NCBI GenBank assembly: GCA_002408085.1
Contig: DHQL01000007.1
Span: 378,259-442,258 of the forward strand
Length of the DNA: 64,000 nucleotides
Direction of reading: 5' to 3'
Source: Spirochaeta sp. UBA5339
GTDB taxonomy: Bacteria; Spirochaetota; Spirochaetia; DSM-2461
The translations under genes and the position numbers were made by a program. Under the pieces are notes generated by a model. It was not told the DNA's origin. It saw nothing but the letters and a program-made list of their open reading frames with translations, and did not search any database. Within the stretch, counting starts at the first letter, position 1. Every line of letters begins with the position of its first letter. Shown here in pieces: positions 34,457-43,944 of this stretch.

Positions 34457-34473
34457 TATTCTACCATAGAATA
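34457..34473. promoter_or_regulatory. Inverted repeat TATTCTA-CCA-TAGAATA
   Basis: Perfect 7-bp arms with a 3-bp spacer, midway between the divergent araC-type gene (start 34425) and the UroD-like gene (start 34505). It is a candidate operator. Confidence 0.5.
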
Positions 34474-34504
34474 ATTTCAGGAACGGTTTATAAGGAGGAT
34501 GATT

Positions 34505-35542
34505 ATGTGGCTGCCTGATGGATGCGGAAAAAGCGATTTCGACCAGTTGGAGCGGGTGCTGAGAAAGGGAAAGCCTGACCGGCCAGTGCTCTTCGAATAC
34601 TATATGAACGAGAGAATCTACGATCTTCTAACCCATGGCGATGTTCTGCCTGAAGAGCCGAAGCTCCGGTATGCGGTAAAGACCATCAAGGCCTATGAGC
34701 GGGCGGGGTACGACTACAGTTTTCTGACCTCCCCACCCGACTTCACCTTTCAGATACTGGACCGCCACCCTCAGGCGTCGGTCTCCCTTAACAAGGGGTT
34801 GATTGACGGATGGGAGAGTTTCGAATCCTTCCCCTGGCCCGAGCTTGATAAGGTTGACTTCAGCTACTGGGACAGTCTGCCTGACTATATACCCGAAGGA
34901 ATGAAGATGATTCCCGACGGACCCGGCGGGGTTGAAGAGAATGTTATCGAGATTCTGGGCTATGAAAACCTCTGCATCTTCATGTACGAGGAGCCGGAAC
35001 TGGTACGGGCCGTATTCGACAGGATCGGTCAGCTCCTTGTGGACTATTATGAGCTGATCAGGGACTACCCCTTTGTGGGGGCCGTAATCTCCAACGACGA
35101 CTGGGGGTTTAACACCCAGCCCCTGATCTCGGAGGAGCAGATGGAGGAGTATCTCTACCCCTGGCACAGAAAGATCTCCGCCGCCATCCACGGCGCCGGA
35201 AAGCCTGCCATCCTTCACTCCTGCGGCAACCTCTATCCCAGGATTATGGACACCCTGATCGACGATCTGGGCTATGAGGCCAAGCACTCCTATGAGGACA
35301 ATATTATGAGTATCGAGGACGCCTACGACAGCTATGCCGGGCGCATCGCCCTGCTGGGGGGAATCGATGTGGACTTTATCATACGCAGCAGCGAGGAGGA
35401 GGTATACAGCCGCTCAAGAGGAATGCTGGAGAGAGCCGGGGAGAAGGGATGCTATGCCCTGGGGACGGGGAACTCAGTCCCCGACTATATCCCCGACAGC
35501 CACTATCTGGCCATGATCCGGGCCGCCTGGGATCTCAGGTAG
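34505..35542 (+). CDS. Uroporphyrinogen decarboxylase-superfamily protein (not HemE)
   Basis: A 345-residue TIM-barrel protein of the URO-D/methyltransferase superfamily. Seen: SNDDWGFNTQPLISEEQM, KPAILHSCGNLYPRIMDTL (the HSCG typical of zinc-using methyltransferase branches), and LLGGIDVDFI near the end. The ATG at 34499 directly abuts GGAGG, so ATG 34505 is taken as the start. Context is a lone gene next to an AraC-type regulator, with no heme or corrinoid genes. This argues for a catabolic role such as demethylation of a sugar or aromatic methyl ether, which is inference. Confidence 0.72.
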   Translation: MWLPDGCGKSDFDQLERVLRKGKPDRPVLFEYYMNERIYDLLTHGDVLPEEPKLRYAVKTIKAYERAGYDYSFLTSPPDFTFQILDRHPQASVSLNKGLIDGWESFESFPWPELDKVDFSYWDSLPDYIPEGMKMIPDGPGGVEENVIEILGYENLCIFMYEEPELVRAVFDRIGQLLVDYYELIRDYPFVGAVISNDDWGFNTQPLISEEQMEEYLYPWHRKISAAIHGAGKPAILHSCGNLYPRIMDTLIDDLGYEAKHSYEDNIMSIEDAYDSYAGRIALLGGIDVDFIIRSSEEEVYSRSRGMLERAGEKGCYALGTGNSVPDYIPDSHYLAMIRAAWDLR

Positions 35543-35629
35543 TCCGGTCCCCGGACTGAGCTCCCGGGCCGATCTCAGCGGCTTTGCTCTGGGAAGACCC
35601 GGGATTCTCTGCAACCGCCTGCCCGAGAG

Positions 35630-37261
35630 CTACTGCCCCTTCTTTTCCAGATAGTAGTCGTAGTTCCCCTCGAAGGTCTTCATCTGGCCATGGTCGATCT
35701 CAAAGACCCGGTTGGCCAGATGCTTCAGGAAATAGCGGTCATGGCTGACGATAATAACGGTGCCCTCGAACTTCTGCAGGGCTTCCAGCAGGACCTCACG
35801 GCTGGCGATATCAAGGTGGTTTGTGGGCTCATCGAGGATCAGGAAGTTGATGGGCCTTGCCAGCAGGGTTGCCAGAACGACCCGGCTCTTCTCTCCCCCC
35901 GACAGTACTCCGATCTTCTTGTCCACATCGTCTCCGGAGAACTGAAAGGCTCCCAACAGGTTCATAATGCTGCCCTTTGACTCGGTGGGCAGCAGGGCGG
36001 CCAGCTCCTCATAGATGGTGTTGGCTTCGGTCAGGCTGTCTCCCGAGTACTGACTGAAGTAGCCGGTGCTGACGGAGGCACCGATCTCGGCACTTCCCGC
36101 AGTGGCATCGGTGAGGTCGGCGATTACCTTCAGAAGGGTTGACTTACCGGCTCCGTTCACACCGGTCAGGGCGATCTTGTTGCCCCTTTCCACGACCCCT
36201 GTAATACCGCTGAATACGGGATGAACACCGCCGTCCTCAAGGGGCCACTCCTTGGCCAGCTCTTCCATGCGGACAACAACGTCACCGCTCCTGGGGCAGG
36301 GGGGAAAGTCGAACTTCATCACCCTGGGTTCCGGGGGAACAACGATCTTCTCCATCTTCTCGAGCATCTTCACCCGGGACTGGACCTGAGCGGCATGGGA
36401 GGCACGGGCTGCAAAGCGGGCGATAAACTCCTCTTCCTTTGCCATCATCGCCTGCTGACGTCTCTGGGCGGCCACAAGCTGCTCCCGGCGTATGGCTCTC
36501 TCATTCAGGTAGAAGTCATAGTCGCCGCTGTAGGCCTGGACTGTCTCTCCGGCGGCCTCTATGGTCCGGCTGCAGATCCGGGTCATAAACTCACGGTCGT
36601 GGCTGGTCATCATCAGGGCGCCCTTGAAGGACTTCAGCCACTCTTCCAGCCAGATAATGGACTCCACATCCAGGTGGTTGGTGGGCTCGTCCATGAGCAG
36701 CACATCGGGATTGAGAAGGAGTATCCGGGCCAGGGCAATCCGCATCTTCCACCCTCCGCTGAAGCTGGAAATATCCAGCTGCTGGCGGCTCTCGGCAATC
36801 CCCAAACCGTCCAGGATGGCCTTCGCTTCTGTTTCCAGCTCATAGCCGCCGAGGTTCTGGTACTCCATCTGCACCTCGCCGTAGCGGACCATAAACTTTT
36901 CCATGGCTTCGTCGCTCATGGCTTCCATGGCATCGGCATCGCCCATGGTGTGCTCCATCTCTTCCATCTGAAGACCCAGTTCATAGACCTTGCCCGCTCC
37001 TTCCAGAACCTCCTGAAGAGCGGACTTACCGGCACTCTCACCCACGTCCTGGGAGAAGTAACCGATCACTGTTCCGGGATCGACGGTAACGGTTCCGTCA
37101 TCAGCCTGCTCCTCTCCTGTGATCAGACGGAAGAGGGTGGTCTTCCCTGAACCGTTGGGACCCACAAGGCCGATCCGGTCCTGGGGACGGATAAGAAGGG
37201 ATGAGTCTCTGAAAAGAATACGTTCGCCGTAGGCAACTTTGATGCCCGAAAGATTTACCAT
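35630..37261 (-). CDS. ABC-F family ATPase
   Basis: A 543-residue soluble protein with two ABC domains and no membrane segment. Domain 1: GPNGSGKTT (about 35), FSGGWKMRIALAR, LLMDEPTNHLD. The linker (about 245-310) is the ABC-F linker (ERAIRREQLVAAQRRQQ). Domain 2: GVNGAGKST, LSGGEKSRVVLA, FLILDEPTNHLD. ABC-F proteins act on ribosomes in translation or antibiotic protection; this has the length and layout of housekeeping YdiF/Uup-like members. The start follows CAGGAGCACTG. Single gene. Confidence 0.9.
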   Translation of the reverse strand: MVNLSGIKVAYGERILFRDSSLLIRPQDRIGLVGPNGSGKTTLFRLITGEEQADDGTVTVDPGTVIGYFSQDVGESAGKSALQEVLEGAGKVYELGLQMEEMEHTMGDADAMEAMSDEAMEKFMVRYGEVQMEYQNLGGYELETEAKAILDGLGIAESRQQLDISSFSGGWKMRIALARILLLNPDVLLMDEPTNHLDVESIIWLEEWLKSFKGALMMTSHDREFMTRICSRTIEAAGETVQAYSGDYDFYLNERAIRREQLVAAQRRQQAMMAKEEEFIARFAARASHAAQVQSRVKMLEKMEKIVVPPEPRVMKFDFPPCPRSGDVVVRMEELAKEWPLEDGGVHPVFSGITGVVERGNKIALTGVNGAGKSTLLKVIADLTDATAGSAEIGASVSTGYFSQYSGDSLTEANTIYEELAALLPTESKGSIMNLLGAFQFSGDDVDKKIGVLSGGEKSRVVLATLLARPINFLILDEPTNHLDIASREVLLEALQKFEGTVIIVSHDRYFLKHLANRVFEIDHGQMKTFEGNYDYYLEKKGQ

Positions 37262-37444
37262 GAAACAGTGCTCCTGAATGGGAATAAAAACTGTGGGATT
37301 TTACTTTATTCTTTTTATTACTGTCAATTAGAGAGATGAGTAACTAAAAAAGACAAAAAATTCTGTTCTTTTGCATAAAAATGGTGAAATGTTGAAAAAA
37401 ATATATAATAGTAAATAAATAATAAATAATTTGGGAGATCTGTT

Positions 37445-37858
37445 ATGGGTGTAAAAATCAGCATTTCCGCACTTGTAAACAAGGATGTTCAGGAGGTCTG
37501 GGAGGCATGGACCGATCCTGGTCATATCAGAGGCTGGAATTTTGCCAATGACGAGTGGTACTGCCCCCGGGCGGAAAACGATCTCAGGACCGGCGGTTCC
37601 TTCTCCTCCCGCATGGAGGCAAGAGACGGTTCGGCGGGTTTTGATTTTACCGGAACCTATGATCAGGTCATTGGCGATGAAAGGATTGAGTATACCCTTG
37701 AGGACGGCAGAAAGGTTAAGGTTCACTTTGCCGACAGGGGAGGGGCTACCGAGATCTCCGAAAGCTTTGAGGCTGAAGCTTCAAATCCTCCTGAGATTCA
37801 GCAGGCGGGGTGGCAGGCCATTCTTGATAATTTTGTCAGATATACTGAATCCCTTTAA
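37445..37858 (+). CDS. SRPBCC/AHSA1-domain protein
   Basis: A 137-residue protein of the START/AHSA1 superfamily. It shows VQEVWEAWTDPGHIRGWNFA at the start, GGSFSSRMEARDGSAGFDFTG in the middle (quoted in part) and GWQAILDNFVRYTESL at the end, the standard pattern for this family, which binds hydrophobic ligands. Specific role unknown. The RBS is GGGAGATCTGTT. The upstream 180 bp shared with the ABC-F gene is A+T-rich and contains TATAAT at 37404-37409. Confidence 0.8.
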   Translation: MGVKISISALVNKDVQEVWEAWTDPGHIRGWNFANDEWYCPRAENDLRTGGSFSSRMEARDGSAGFDFTGTYDQVIGDERIEYTLEDGRKVKVHFADRGGATEISESFEAEASNPPEIQQAGWQAILDNFVRYTESL

Positions 37859-37954
37859 GTATAAGCAACTCTCCTGTCAAAGGAAAATGACCTTTAGTGA
37901 TGGTTGTTCATTTATCGGGTTTCAGCTAGTATTCTTTTTAAGGAGATACTGTCT

Positions 37955-38536
37955 ATGTCCGATAAATTAACACTGTCTATGCGCACCAGACTGATCTTCA
38001 AGGCCTTCGGTGAAGAGAAGGTCATGTTGATAATTTGTGCTCTTGCATCAGTTTTTTTCAGTATTCTTGCATTCTTCTTCTTTCGCGAATTTACCTTGGC
38101 CCCGGGTCAGTTCAGTTTAGAGAAAATCGGAACCCTCTTTGGATGTCTTGGGTTTTCAGCGGGTGTCTGCGGATTACTATATGCCATAGTCACTTTGTGG
38201 TTCGAGACCTATGTAAAAGTTTTGACCAGAAAATTCGGAAAGAATACCAGCGGATCAATAATGGAAAAATTCATTGATGAAGTGAAATATTCTTCGGACA
38301 GCCGTTTCGGAAAGAGGGCTAAAATCAGAACTGAAACATTTTACTGTTTTACCTACCGCTACCGCTTTGAGGGGAGGTCATTCGAGGGCAGCTTTGTGGA
38401 TGACAGGAGGGAGATCTACGATGGACTTGAAGCAGGTTCTGTTGTTCCCATAAGGGTTCTGACAGTAAAGCCGAAGGTCTCTCAGATCCGGTCTACGAAA
38501 CTGAAACGGGATTTGACAGCGGCAGGAGCATCATAA
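37955..38536 (+). CDS. Membrane protein of unknown function (DUF3592-like)
   Basis: A 193-residue protein with two membrane segments (about 22-42 and 60-83) followed by a cytoplasmic or periplasmic beta-rich domain (FYCFTYRYRFEGRSFEGSF, then VVPIRVL near the end). The layout resembles DUF3592-type proteins, but I am not certain of the family. Start 37955 follows TAAGGAGATACTGTCT; the extra 17 codons upstream are not supported. No operon partner is evident. Confidence 0.55.
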   Translation: MSDKLTLSMRTRLIFKAFGEEKVMLIICALASVFFSILAFFFFREFTLAPGQFSLEKIGTLFGCLGFSAGVCGLLYAIVTLWFETYVKVLTRKFGKNTSGSIMEKFIDEVKYSSDSRFGKRAKIRTETFYCFTYRYRFEGRSFEGSFVDDRREIYDGLEAGSVVPIRVLTVKPKVSQIRSTKLKRDLTAAGAS

Positions 38537-38633
38537 CCTTTCTACGCTTCTCCGTATTTCGGACAATCCAGTATGAATCAGACTTGAGATATATAATTGG
38601 TCAACAGCCCCTTTTATATGTATATTTATATAT

Positions 38634-39194
38634 ATGAAAGATTGTCTCGACTGCAGTTCCAAAAGCTGCCGGAAAAACGGGGCCGACTGTTTCGGTCTGA
38701 AAGAGAAGAGCCTGGATGTTTACGGCACCGGAAGTAATACTCAAACAGTAAAAAACAGTTCCGCCCTGGTGGACGGCGGCCGGGCGGGGGAGCTCTCCCG
38801 GTTTCAGGAGCTTATCGAGTTCTGTCAGCTTCAGGGCTACAGGAACATAGGTCTTGCCTACTGCTTCGGTCTGGAGACTCTGGCCCTGGATATCCGGAGC
38901 AAGATGGAGGCCGAGGGACTGCACATGATTCCCGCCCGCTGTTCCATGGGCGGTGTGAAGGAGCGGGAGATCGATCCCGTAAAGGTGGGTGAGGTCGTCT
39001 CATGCAACCCGGCAGGGCAGGCCCACTTTCTTAACTCCCGGGCCGATTTTGTGGTGGAGCTGGGCCTCTGTCTGGGACACGATGTGATCTTTCACAGGGA
39101 GCTTGATCTGCCCTTTACAGTACTGATGGTCAAGGACCGGGTTCATGGTCACAATCCCCTGAAGGGAATCAAAAACTACAAACCCTCCAGCTGA
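38634..39194 (+). CDS. DUF1847 cysteine-rich protein
   Basis: A 186-residue protein with an N-terminal Cys cluster (CLDCSSKSCRKNGADC), SRFQELIEFC, IGLAYCFGLE, RCSMGGVKE, VSCNPAGQAHFLN, LGLCLGHDVIF and FTVLMVKDRVHGHNP. This matches DUF1847, a family of predicted metal-binding proteins common in anaerobes. Function unknown. Its stop is 2 bp from the convergent GPH symporter stop. Confidence 0.75.
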   Translation: MKDCLDCSSKSCRKNGADCFGLKEKSLDVYGTGSNTQTVKNSSALVDGGRAGELSRFQELIEFCQLQGYRNIGLAYCFGLETLALDIRSKMEAEGLHMIPARCSMGGVKEREIDPVKVGEVVSCNPAGQAHFLNSRADFVVELGLCLGHDVIFHRELDLPFTVLMVKDRVHGHNPLKGIKNYKPSS

Positions 39195-39196
39195 TC

Positions 39197-40636
39197 CTAC
39201 ACCGGCTCTTCTGCCGGAGCGGAAGACGAACCGGACTCTGCATTCCCAAGCAGGGCTTCCAGTCCCTTCAAGCTGTACCCTTCTCCCTTCTTTTTATTTT
39301 CCAGGGCCTTTTCCAGCAGATTGAATCTCTTCTTTGTTACCGGATAGAGGAACATGGCTCCCATGGCAATCACAGCCAGGGCAGCCAGGAAAAGGGTGGA
39401 TATATTCTCAATACCTGCCATGGTCCGCTGTTCCTGAACCGGCAGTGAGGCGTTGTAGCCCACGGCGGCCAGAAAGAGCCCCTCCAGCCAGAGTCCGAGG
39501 GCGGCACCAAATTTCTGGAGGAACTGGGGAAGGGCGGTAATGGCCCCTTCCCGGCGGATGCCGTTGACCATCTCGTCGATCTCAACCAGGTCGTAGGCAA
39601 AGGAGTAGAAGGTCCCCCAGAAGGCGGCTGCCGAAATTCCGGTGATCAGGGAGAGGGCTATGATCTCAACTTCGCTGTTAATTCCGATAAATTTCATGCC
39701 AACCATGCCAAGGGACGAAAGTGCAAACATCACCATAATGGCGGTCCGCCTGTCGGTCTTTGTGGCTATCAGGGTTGTGATCGGTGTAAAGATCAGGAAT
39801 CCGCAGATAAGACCCGCCAGAGCCACACCGATAAAGTCGGGGCTCAGGCCCGCCCTGTACTGGATGATGTAGAGAAGGTTGGCCTGGCTGATGGAGCTGG
39901 ATACCATGTAGAAGACAATGTAGGCCATAAAGGGCTTGAAGGGTTTCAGCCTTACTATCTCCAGGTAGTTCTGCAGAATATTGTCACGGGATTCCTGTGT
40001 CTCCGACCTGATCAGTTTGATCTTCCGGACCGAAAAGAAGGTAATAAGCACAAAGATCACCGCTATAGAAGCTACAAGAAGGGCGCTGAAAGACCATGCC
40101 CGCCCTTCGCTTACTCCTCTGCCCATCAGAGCCCCCACCAGCAGGGTGGGCAGGGCGGCACCGATAAAGATGGCGAAGGAGTTGATAAAACCGCTCAGCC
40201 CACGGATTTTTGTTCTCTCGTCATAGTCCCGGGTAATCTCCGCCCCCAGGGCGTAGTAGGGGATGGTATATGAGGTGTAGAAGAGCCAGAAAACCATTGC
40301 CGCCAGGGTGTAGTAGAAGAATGCTCCCACGCCTCCGCCGTTGATCTTCTGAAAGGAGAGGACAAAGAAGAGGGCCATGGGGAGGGCTGAAAAGATAAGG
40401 AATTTCTTCTTTCTTCCCTCCTTCCTGTCCGCATAGTGGCCGATCAGAGGATCAGTAACACCGTCCCAGAGCACCGAGATCAGGCTGATTGTCCCCGCCA
40501 GGGCGGGATTGAGAAAGGCAACATCCGTCAGAAAGATGATGAAGTAGGTGTAGAACATGTTGTAGAGGACCGATTCGGAAACGATACCCGAAGCATATCC
40601 AAGCTTCTGTGAGAATTTCAGTTGACCCGATGCCAT
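39197..40636 (-). CDS. GPH-family sugar:cation symporter (MFS)
   Basis: A 479-residue inner-membrane transporter with about 12 membrane segments. GPH (glycoside-pentoside-hexuronide, MelB-like) features are SVLWDGVTDPLIGHYADR near 50-67 and the cytoplasmic KEGRKKKFLIFSALPMAL. It imports glycosides or pentosides with Na+ or H+. A TGAGT-N4-ACTCA site 20 bp before the start codon is shared with GH3, the aminotransferase operon and the FGGY kinase, suggesting it brings in their substrate. The start follows AAGGACGGCATT. Confidence 0.88.
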   Translation of the reverse strand: MASGQLKFSQKLGYASGIVSESVLYNMFYTYFIIFLTDVAFLNPALAGTISLISVLWDGVTDPLIGHYADRKEGRKKKFLIFSALPMALFFVLSFQKINGGGVGAFFYYTLAAMVFWLFYTSYTIPYYALGAEITRDYDERTKIRGLSGFINSFAIFIGAALPTLLVGALMGRGVSEGRAWSFSALLVASIAVIFVLITFFSVRKIKLIRSETQESRDNILQNYLEIVRLKPFKPFMAYIVFYMVSSSISQANLLYIIQYRAGLSPDFIGVALAGLICGFLIFTPITTLIATKTDRRTAIMVMFALSSLGMVGMKFIGINSEVEIIALSLITGISAAAFWGTFYSFAYDLVEIDEMVNGIRREGAITALPQFLQKFGAALGLWLEGLFLAAVGYNASLPVQEQRTMAGIENISTLFLAALAVIAMGAMFLYPVTKKRFNLLEKALENKKKGEGYSLKGLEALLGNAESGSSSAPAEEPV

Positions 40637-40993
40637 AATGCCGTCCTTGTTTTTTTGAGTCGTGACTCATTTTTTCCCTGCAGGAATACCCTTTCTCACT
40701 CTTTTATTGAATAGGGGCTCTTTTGGGGATAGATATATACTACCACTGCATATGGTATTTAAGAATAAAAAATGATCATGGAATGGCTTTTTTGGAGTCG
40801 GGAAAGGGTTCTGACCATGTTAGAGAGGCACAGAATGGTGCTTTTTCTTCCTGTTACTACATTTATGAAGTAAATATTTATTCTGAAGATGGGCAGGACT
40901 CTATGGATTATCCCCGGTTTATAGAGTACTGTGAGCTGATTCAGTAGAAGAAATCCAAGAGAAGAAATACAAGGTAGAGAATAAGGAATAAGT
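40637..40993. promoter_or_regulatory. 357-bp divergent region between the GPH symporter and typA
   Basis: Contains the operator at 40656-40669 near the symporter start. The remainder is A+T-rich leader for typA. One 74-codon open frame (40723-40947) has no ribosome-binding site or recognisable similarity and is not called. No RNA gene seen. Confidence 0.5.
40656..40669. promoter_or_regulatory. Proposed TetR operator of the GPH symporter
   Basis: TGAGT-CGTG-ACTCA, the ten-base core shared with 10682, 16989 and 17897. It lies 20-33 bp upstream of the symporter ATG on the minus strand, inside the likely leader or promoter. Confidence 0.55.
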
Positions 40994-42826
40994 ATGCCTC
41001 ATAACAATAACAGTTTTAACAAGGAACTCAGAAACATCGCCATCATTGCCCACGTTGACCACGGCAAGACAACTCTGGTTGATTCCATGTTCCGTCAGTC
41101 CGGAACCTTCCGGGAGGGACAGGAGACCGAAGAGCGTCTGATGGATAATATGGATCTTGAGAAAGAGAGGGGAATTACCATCGCCGCCAAGAACTGTTCC
41201 ATAATGTGGAAGGGTGTGAAGGTTAATATCCTGGACACTCCGGGGCATGCCGACTTCGGTGGAGAGGTTGAGAGAGCCCTCTCCATGGTAGACGGAGTTG
41301 TCCTTCTGGTAGATGCCTCCGAGGGACCCCTTCCCCAGACCCGCTTTGTTCTTTCAAAGGCCCTTCAGGCGGGACTTGCTGTTGTGGTGGTTATCAACAA
41401 GATCGACCGCGCCGATGCCCGCCCCAATGAGGTTCTCAACGAGGTATACGACCTGTTGATCGATCTCGATGCCCATGAGGATCAGCTTGAATGTCCCGTC
41501 CTCTTTGCAGACGGCCGTTCCGGTATCGCCAAGAAAGAGCTGGCCGATGAGACCGACAATCTCCACATACTCATGGACACCATTATCGACGAAGTTCCCC
41601 CTCCCGCCTACAACGATAAAGAGCCCTTCCAGATGCTCGTAACAGACCTCTCGTACTCCGACTTTCTGGGCCGTCTGGCCATCGGTAAGGTAGTTCATGG
41701 TCAGGTTAAGTCCAGGGACTCCCTGGTCTGTATCAAGGACGGCGGAGTAAAACAGAACCTGAACGTTACAAAACTCCAGGTTTACAATGGGCCCACCCTG
41801 GCGGAAACGGAAGTTGCCAATCCCGGTGATATCGTCGTTATGGCGGGAATCGAGGATGTTCATATCGGAGATACCATCTGTAACAAGGATGCCCCCAAGG
41901 CCCTGCCCCGTATTGCCGTTGACGAGCCCACCGTTGCCATGCGCTTCGGGCCCAACACCTCTCCCACCCTGGGACAGGAGGGAAAACTGGTACAGTCCAG
42001 TAAGATCCGGGAGCGCCTTGAGAAGGAGACCATGCTCAATGTATCCATCAAATTCGAGGAGTCTCCCGACAGAGAGGGCTTCCTTGTTAAGGGACGCGGT
42101 GAGTTCCAGATGGTTATCCTTATCGAAACAATGCGGCGCGAGGGATTCGAGCTCTGTGTAGGCCGTCCCGAGGTTATCTTCCACCATGAAAACGGCAAGG
42201 TAATGGAGCCCATCGAGCACCTCTATGTGGACTGTGAAGAGACCTTTACCGGTATCGTTACCGAGAAGCTCTCCAAGCGGAAAGGCCGGATGATCAGCTA
42301 TGTAAACCATGAGCACGGACGGGTCCGTCTCGAGTTCTCCGTACCCTCAAGAGCCCTGATCGGCTACCGGGACGAGTTCCTGACCGATACAAGGGGTACG
42401 GGAATCATGAACTCCCTGATCTCCGGATTTGAAGAGCACAGAGGAGACTTTCCCGAGCGTTTTACAGGCTCCCTTGTGGCCGACCGCTCCGGCGAAGCCG
42501 TTCCCTACGCCCTGTTCAACCTGGAACCCAGAGGCCAGCTCTTTATCAAACCCGGCGACATTGTCTATGAGGGAATGATCGTGGGTGAGCACAACAGGGA
42601 CAACGACCTGAACGTAAACCCCTGTAAGGCCAAGAAACTCTCCAACGTCCGTGCCTCGGGTAAGGATGACGCGGTTGTTCTGACACCCGTCCTCCCCATG
42701 ACTCTGGAGCGGGCGATCCAGTTTATCCGTGAGGATGAGCTTCTTGAGGTAACACCCCTTTCCATCCGTCTGAGAAAAGCAACCCTCTCTGCCACCCAGA
42801 GAAAAGTGGAAGGCAAGAAGGGCTGA
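40994..42826 (+). CDS. typA: Ribosome-binding GTPase TypA/BipA
   Basis: A 610-residue translation GTPase, full family length. G1 AHVDHGKTTLVD (about 17-28), G2 ERGITI (about 57), G3 DTPGHADFGGE (about 79), G4 NKIDRADA (about 133). The C-terminal BipA domains follow (GRGEFQMVILIETMRREGFE; RALIGYRDEFLTDTRGTGI). It assists ribosome assembly and stress adaptation. The start follows AAGGAATAAGT. The PfkB gene begins 16 bp after its stop, so the two are co-transcribed. Confidence 0.95.
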   Translation: MPHNNNSFNKELRNIAIIAHVDHGKTTLVDSMFRQSGTFREGQETEERLMDNMDLEKERGITIAAKNCSIMWKGVKVNILDTPGHADFGGEVERALSMVDGVVLLVDASEGPLPQTRFVLSKALQAGLAVVVVINKIDRADARPNEVLNEVYDLLIDLDAHEDQLECPVLFADGRSGIAKKELADETDNLHILMDTIIDEVPPPAYNDKEPFQMLVTDLSYSDFLGRLAIGKVVHGQVKSRDSLVCIKDGGVKQNLNVTKLQVYNGPTLAETEVANPGDIVVMAGIEDVHIGDTICNKDAPKALPRIAVDEPTVAMRFGPNTSPTLGQEGKLVQSSKIRERLEKETMLNVSIKFEESPDREGFLVKGRGEFQMVILIETMRREGFELCVGRPEVIFHHENGKVMEPIEHLYVDCEETFTGIVTEKLSKRKGRMISYVNHEHGRVRLEFSVPSRALIGYRDEFLTDTRGTGIMNSLISGFEEHRGDFPERFTGSLVADRSGEAVPYALFNLEPRGQLFIKPGDIVYEGMIVGEHNRDNDLNVNPCKAKKLSNVRASGKDDAVVLTPVLPMTLERAIQFIREDELLEVTPLSIRLRKATLSATQRKVEGKKG

Positions 42827-42842
42827 TCTTCAGGTAGGGCAA

Positions 42843-43748
42843 ATGAAGCAGAACATTGACATACTGGCCGCCGGCCTGAGTCCCGCTCTTCAGAAGACCG
42901 TACTCTTTGACAGTTTCCGGGAGGGCGAGGTGAACAGGGCCCTCAGGTACTACACCGATGCCTCGGGAAAGTGCGTCAATGTGGCCAGGGTTCTGCTTCA
43001 GGGCGGTGTGGATACCGCCTGCCTGACGCCCCTGGGGCGTGATAACCGGGATGAGTTTACCGCCCTTGGAAAAAGGGATGGTTTGCCTCTCTATTCGGTT
43101 CCCACCGAGGGGCGGGTAAGAACCTGCACCACCATTGTGGATCTGAACAGGAAGATCTGCAGTGAGCTTGTGGTCAATGAACCCGAGGAGGCAACGGCGA
43201 CCCAGGAGACGGAGTACCTCGGCCTCTTTGAGAGCCTTCTGGAACGTGTAAGCCGGGCCGTTGTTATCTCGGGCAGCCGTCTGCCCGGATTTTCTGAGAA
43301 CATCATTCCGGAAATGGTCCGGAAGACAAAAGAGCGGGGGCTCCTGCTCTTTGCGGACTACAGAACCAGAGATCTGAAGGCCTCCTATATGAGCGAAACC
43401 ATCCGTCCCGATTATGTGAAGATAAATGAAGAGGAGTTCCTCCAGACCTTTGATGAGGCGGACCTGACGGAGGGGCTGATAAGACAGTCCCGTGGCTATC
43501 AGAGCCGCTTTATTATCTCAAGGGGTTCGGAATCCACCCTGGCCGCCGACTACGGCGAACTCTTCGAGGTGCCCAGCAGGATGGTTGAGCCCCTGAATGC
43601 CATAGGCTGCGGCGATGCCATGACCGCCGGTCTGGCTCAGGGAATCTGCGAGGGCCTCACCCTGAAGGACGCTGTCATCAGGGGAAGGGACTATGCGGCG
43701 GCCAATGTGCAGAGCATTCACCCCGGCTGGATTCTCCCTGATTCCTGA
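42843..43748 (+). CDS. PfkB-family sugar kinase (1-phosphofructokinase/tagatose-6-phosphate kinase type)
   Basis: A 301-residue ribokinase-superfamily kinase. N-terminal ALQKTVLFDSFREGEVNRA and SGKCVNVARVLLQGG match the LacC/FruK branch (GKGxNVA region). The C-terminal catalytic motif is AIGCGDAMTAGLAQGI with base Asp in GCGD. It would phosphorylate a phosphosugar such as fructose-1-phosphate or tagatose-6-phosphate. No PTS or fructose genes are adjacent; it rides with typA. In SGKCVN a Cys stands where GKG is usual. Confidence 0.82.
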   Translation: MKQNIDILAAGLSPALQKTVLFDSFREGEVNRALRYYTDASGKCVNVARVLLQGGVDTACLTPLGRDNRDEFTALGKRDGLPLYSVPTEGRVRTCTTIVDLNRKICSELVVNEPEEATATQETEYLGLFESLLERVSRAVVISGSRLPGFSENIIPEMVRKTKERGLLLFADYRTRDLKASYMSETIRPDYVKINEEEFLQTFDEADLTEGLIRQSRGYQSRFIISRGSESTLAADYGELFEVPSRMVEPLNAIGCGDAMTAGLAQGICEGLTLKDAVIRGRDYAAANVQSIHPGWILPDS

Positions 43749-43944
43749 ACTTTTTCTGCTACAAAAATAATCTGACTGTAATAATAAGCATACGTCCTCG
43801 AAATCTTCATATTACTTTTACAAAAGATACAAGGCTTTTACATCGGCTTAACACCAATAGGGCCCATACTGTTTATCATTGATACTGTATCACAGGAATC
43901 AACTACCCCTCCCTACTTGGTGTAGTTAATTTATACAATTTAAA

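Noticed and set aside
40723..40947. 74-codon frame between the GPH symporter and typA
   Set aside because: No RBS, unusual composition (many Tyr, Cys), no family resemblance, and it sits in an A+T-rich promoter region.
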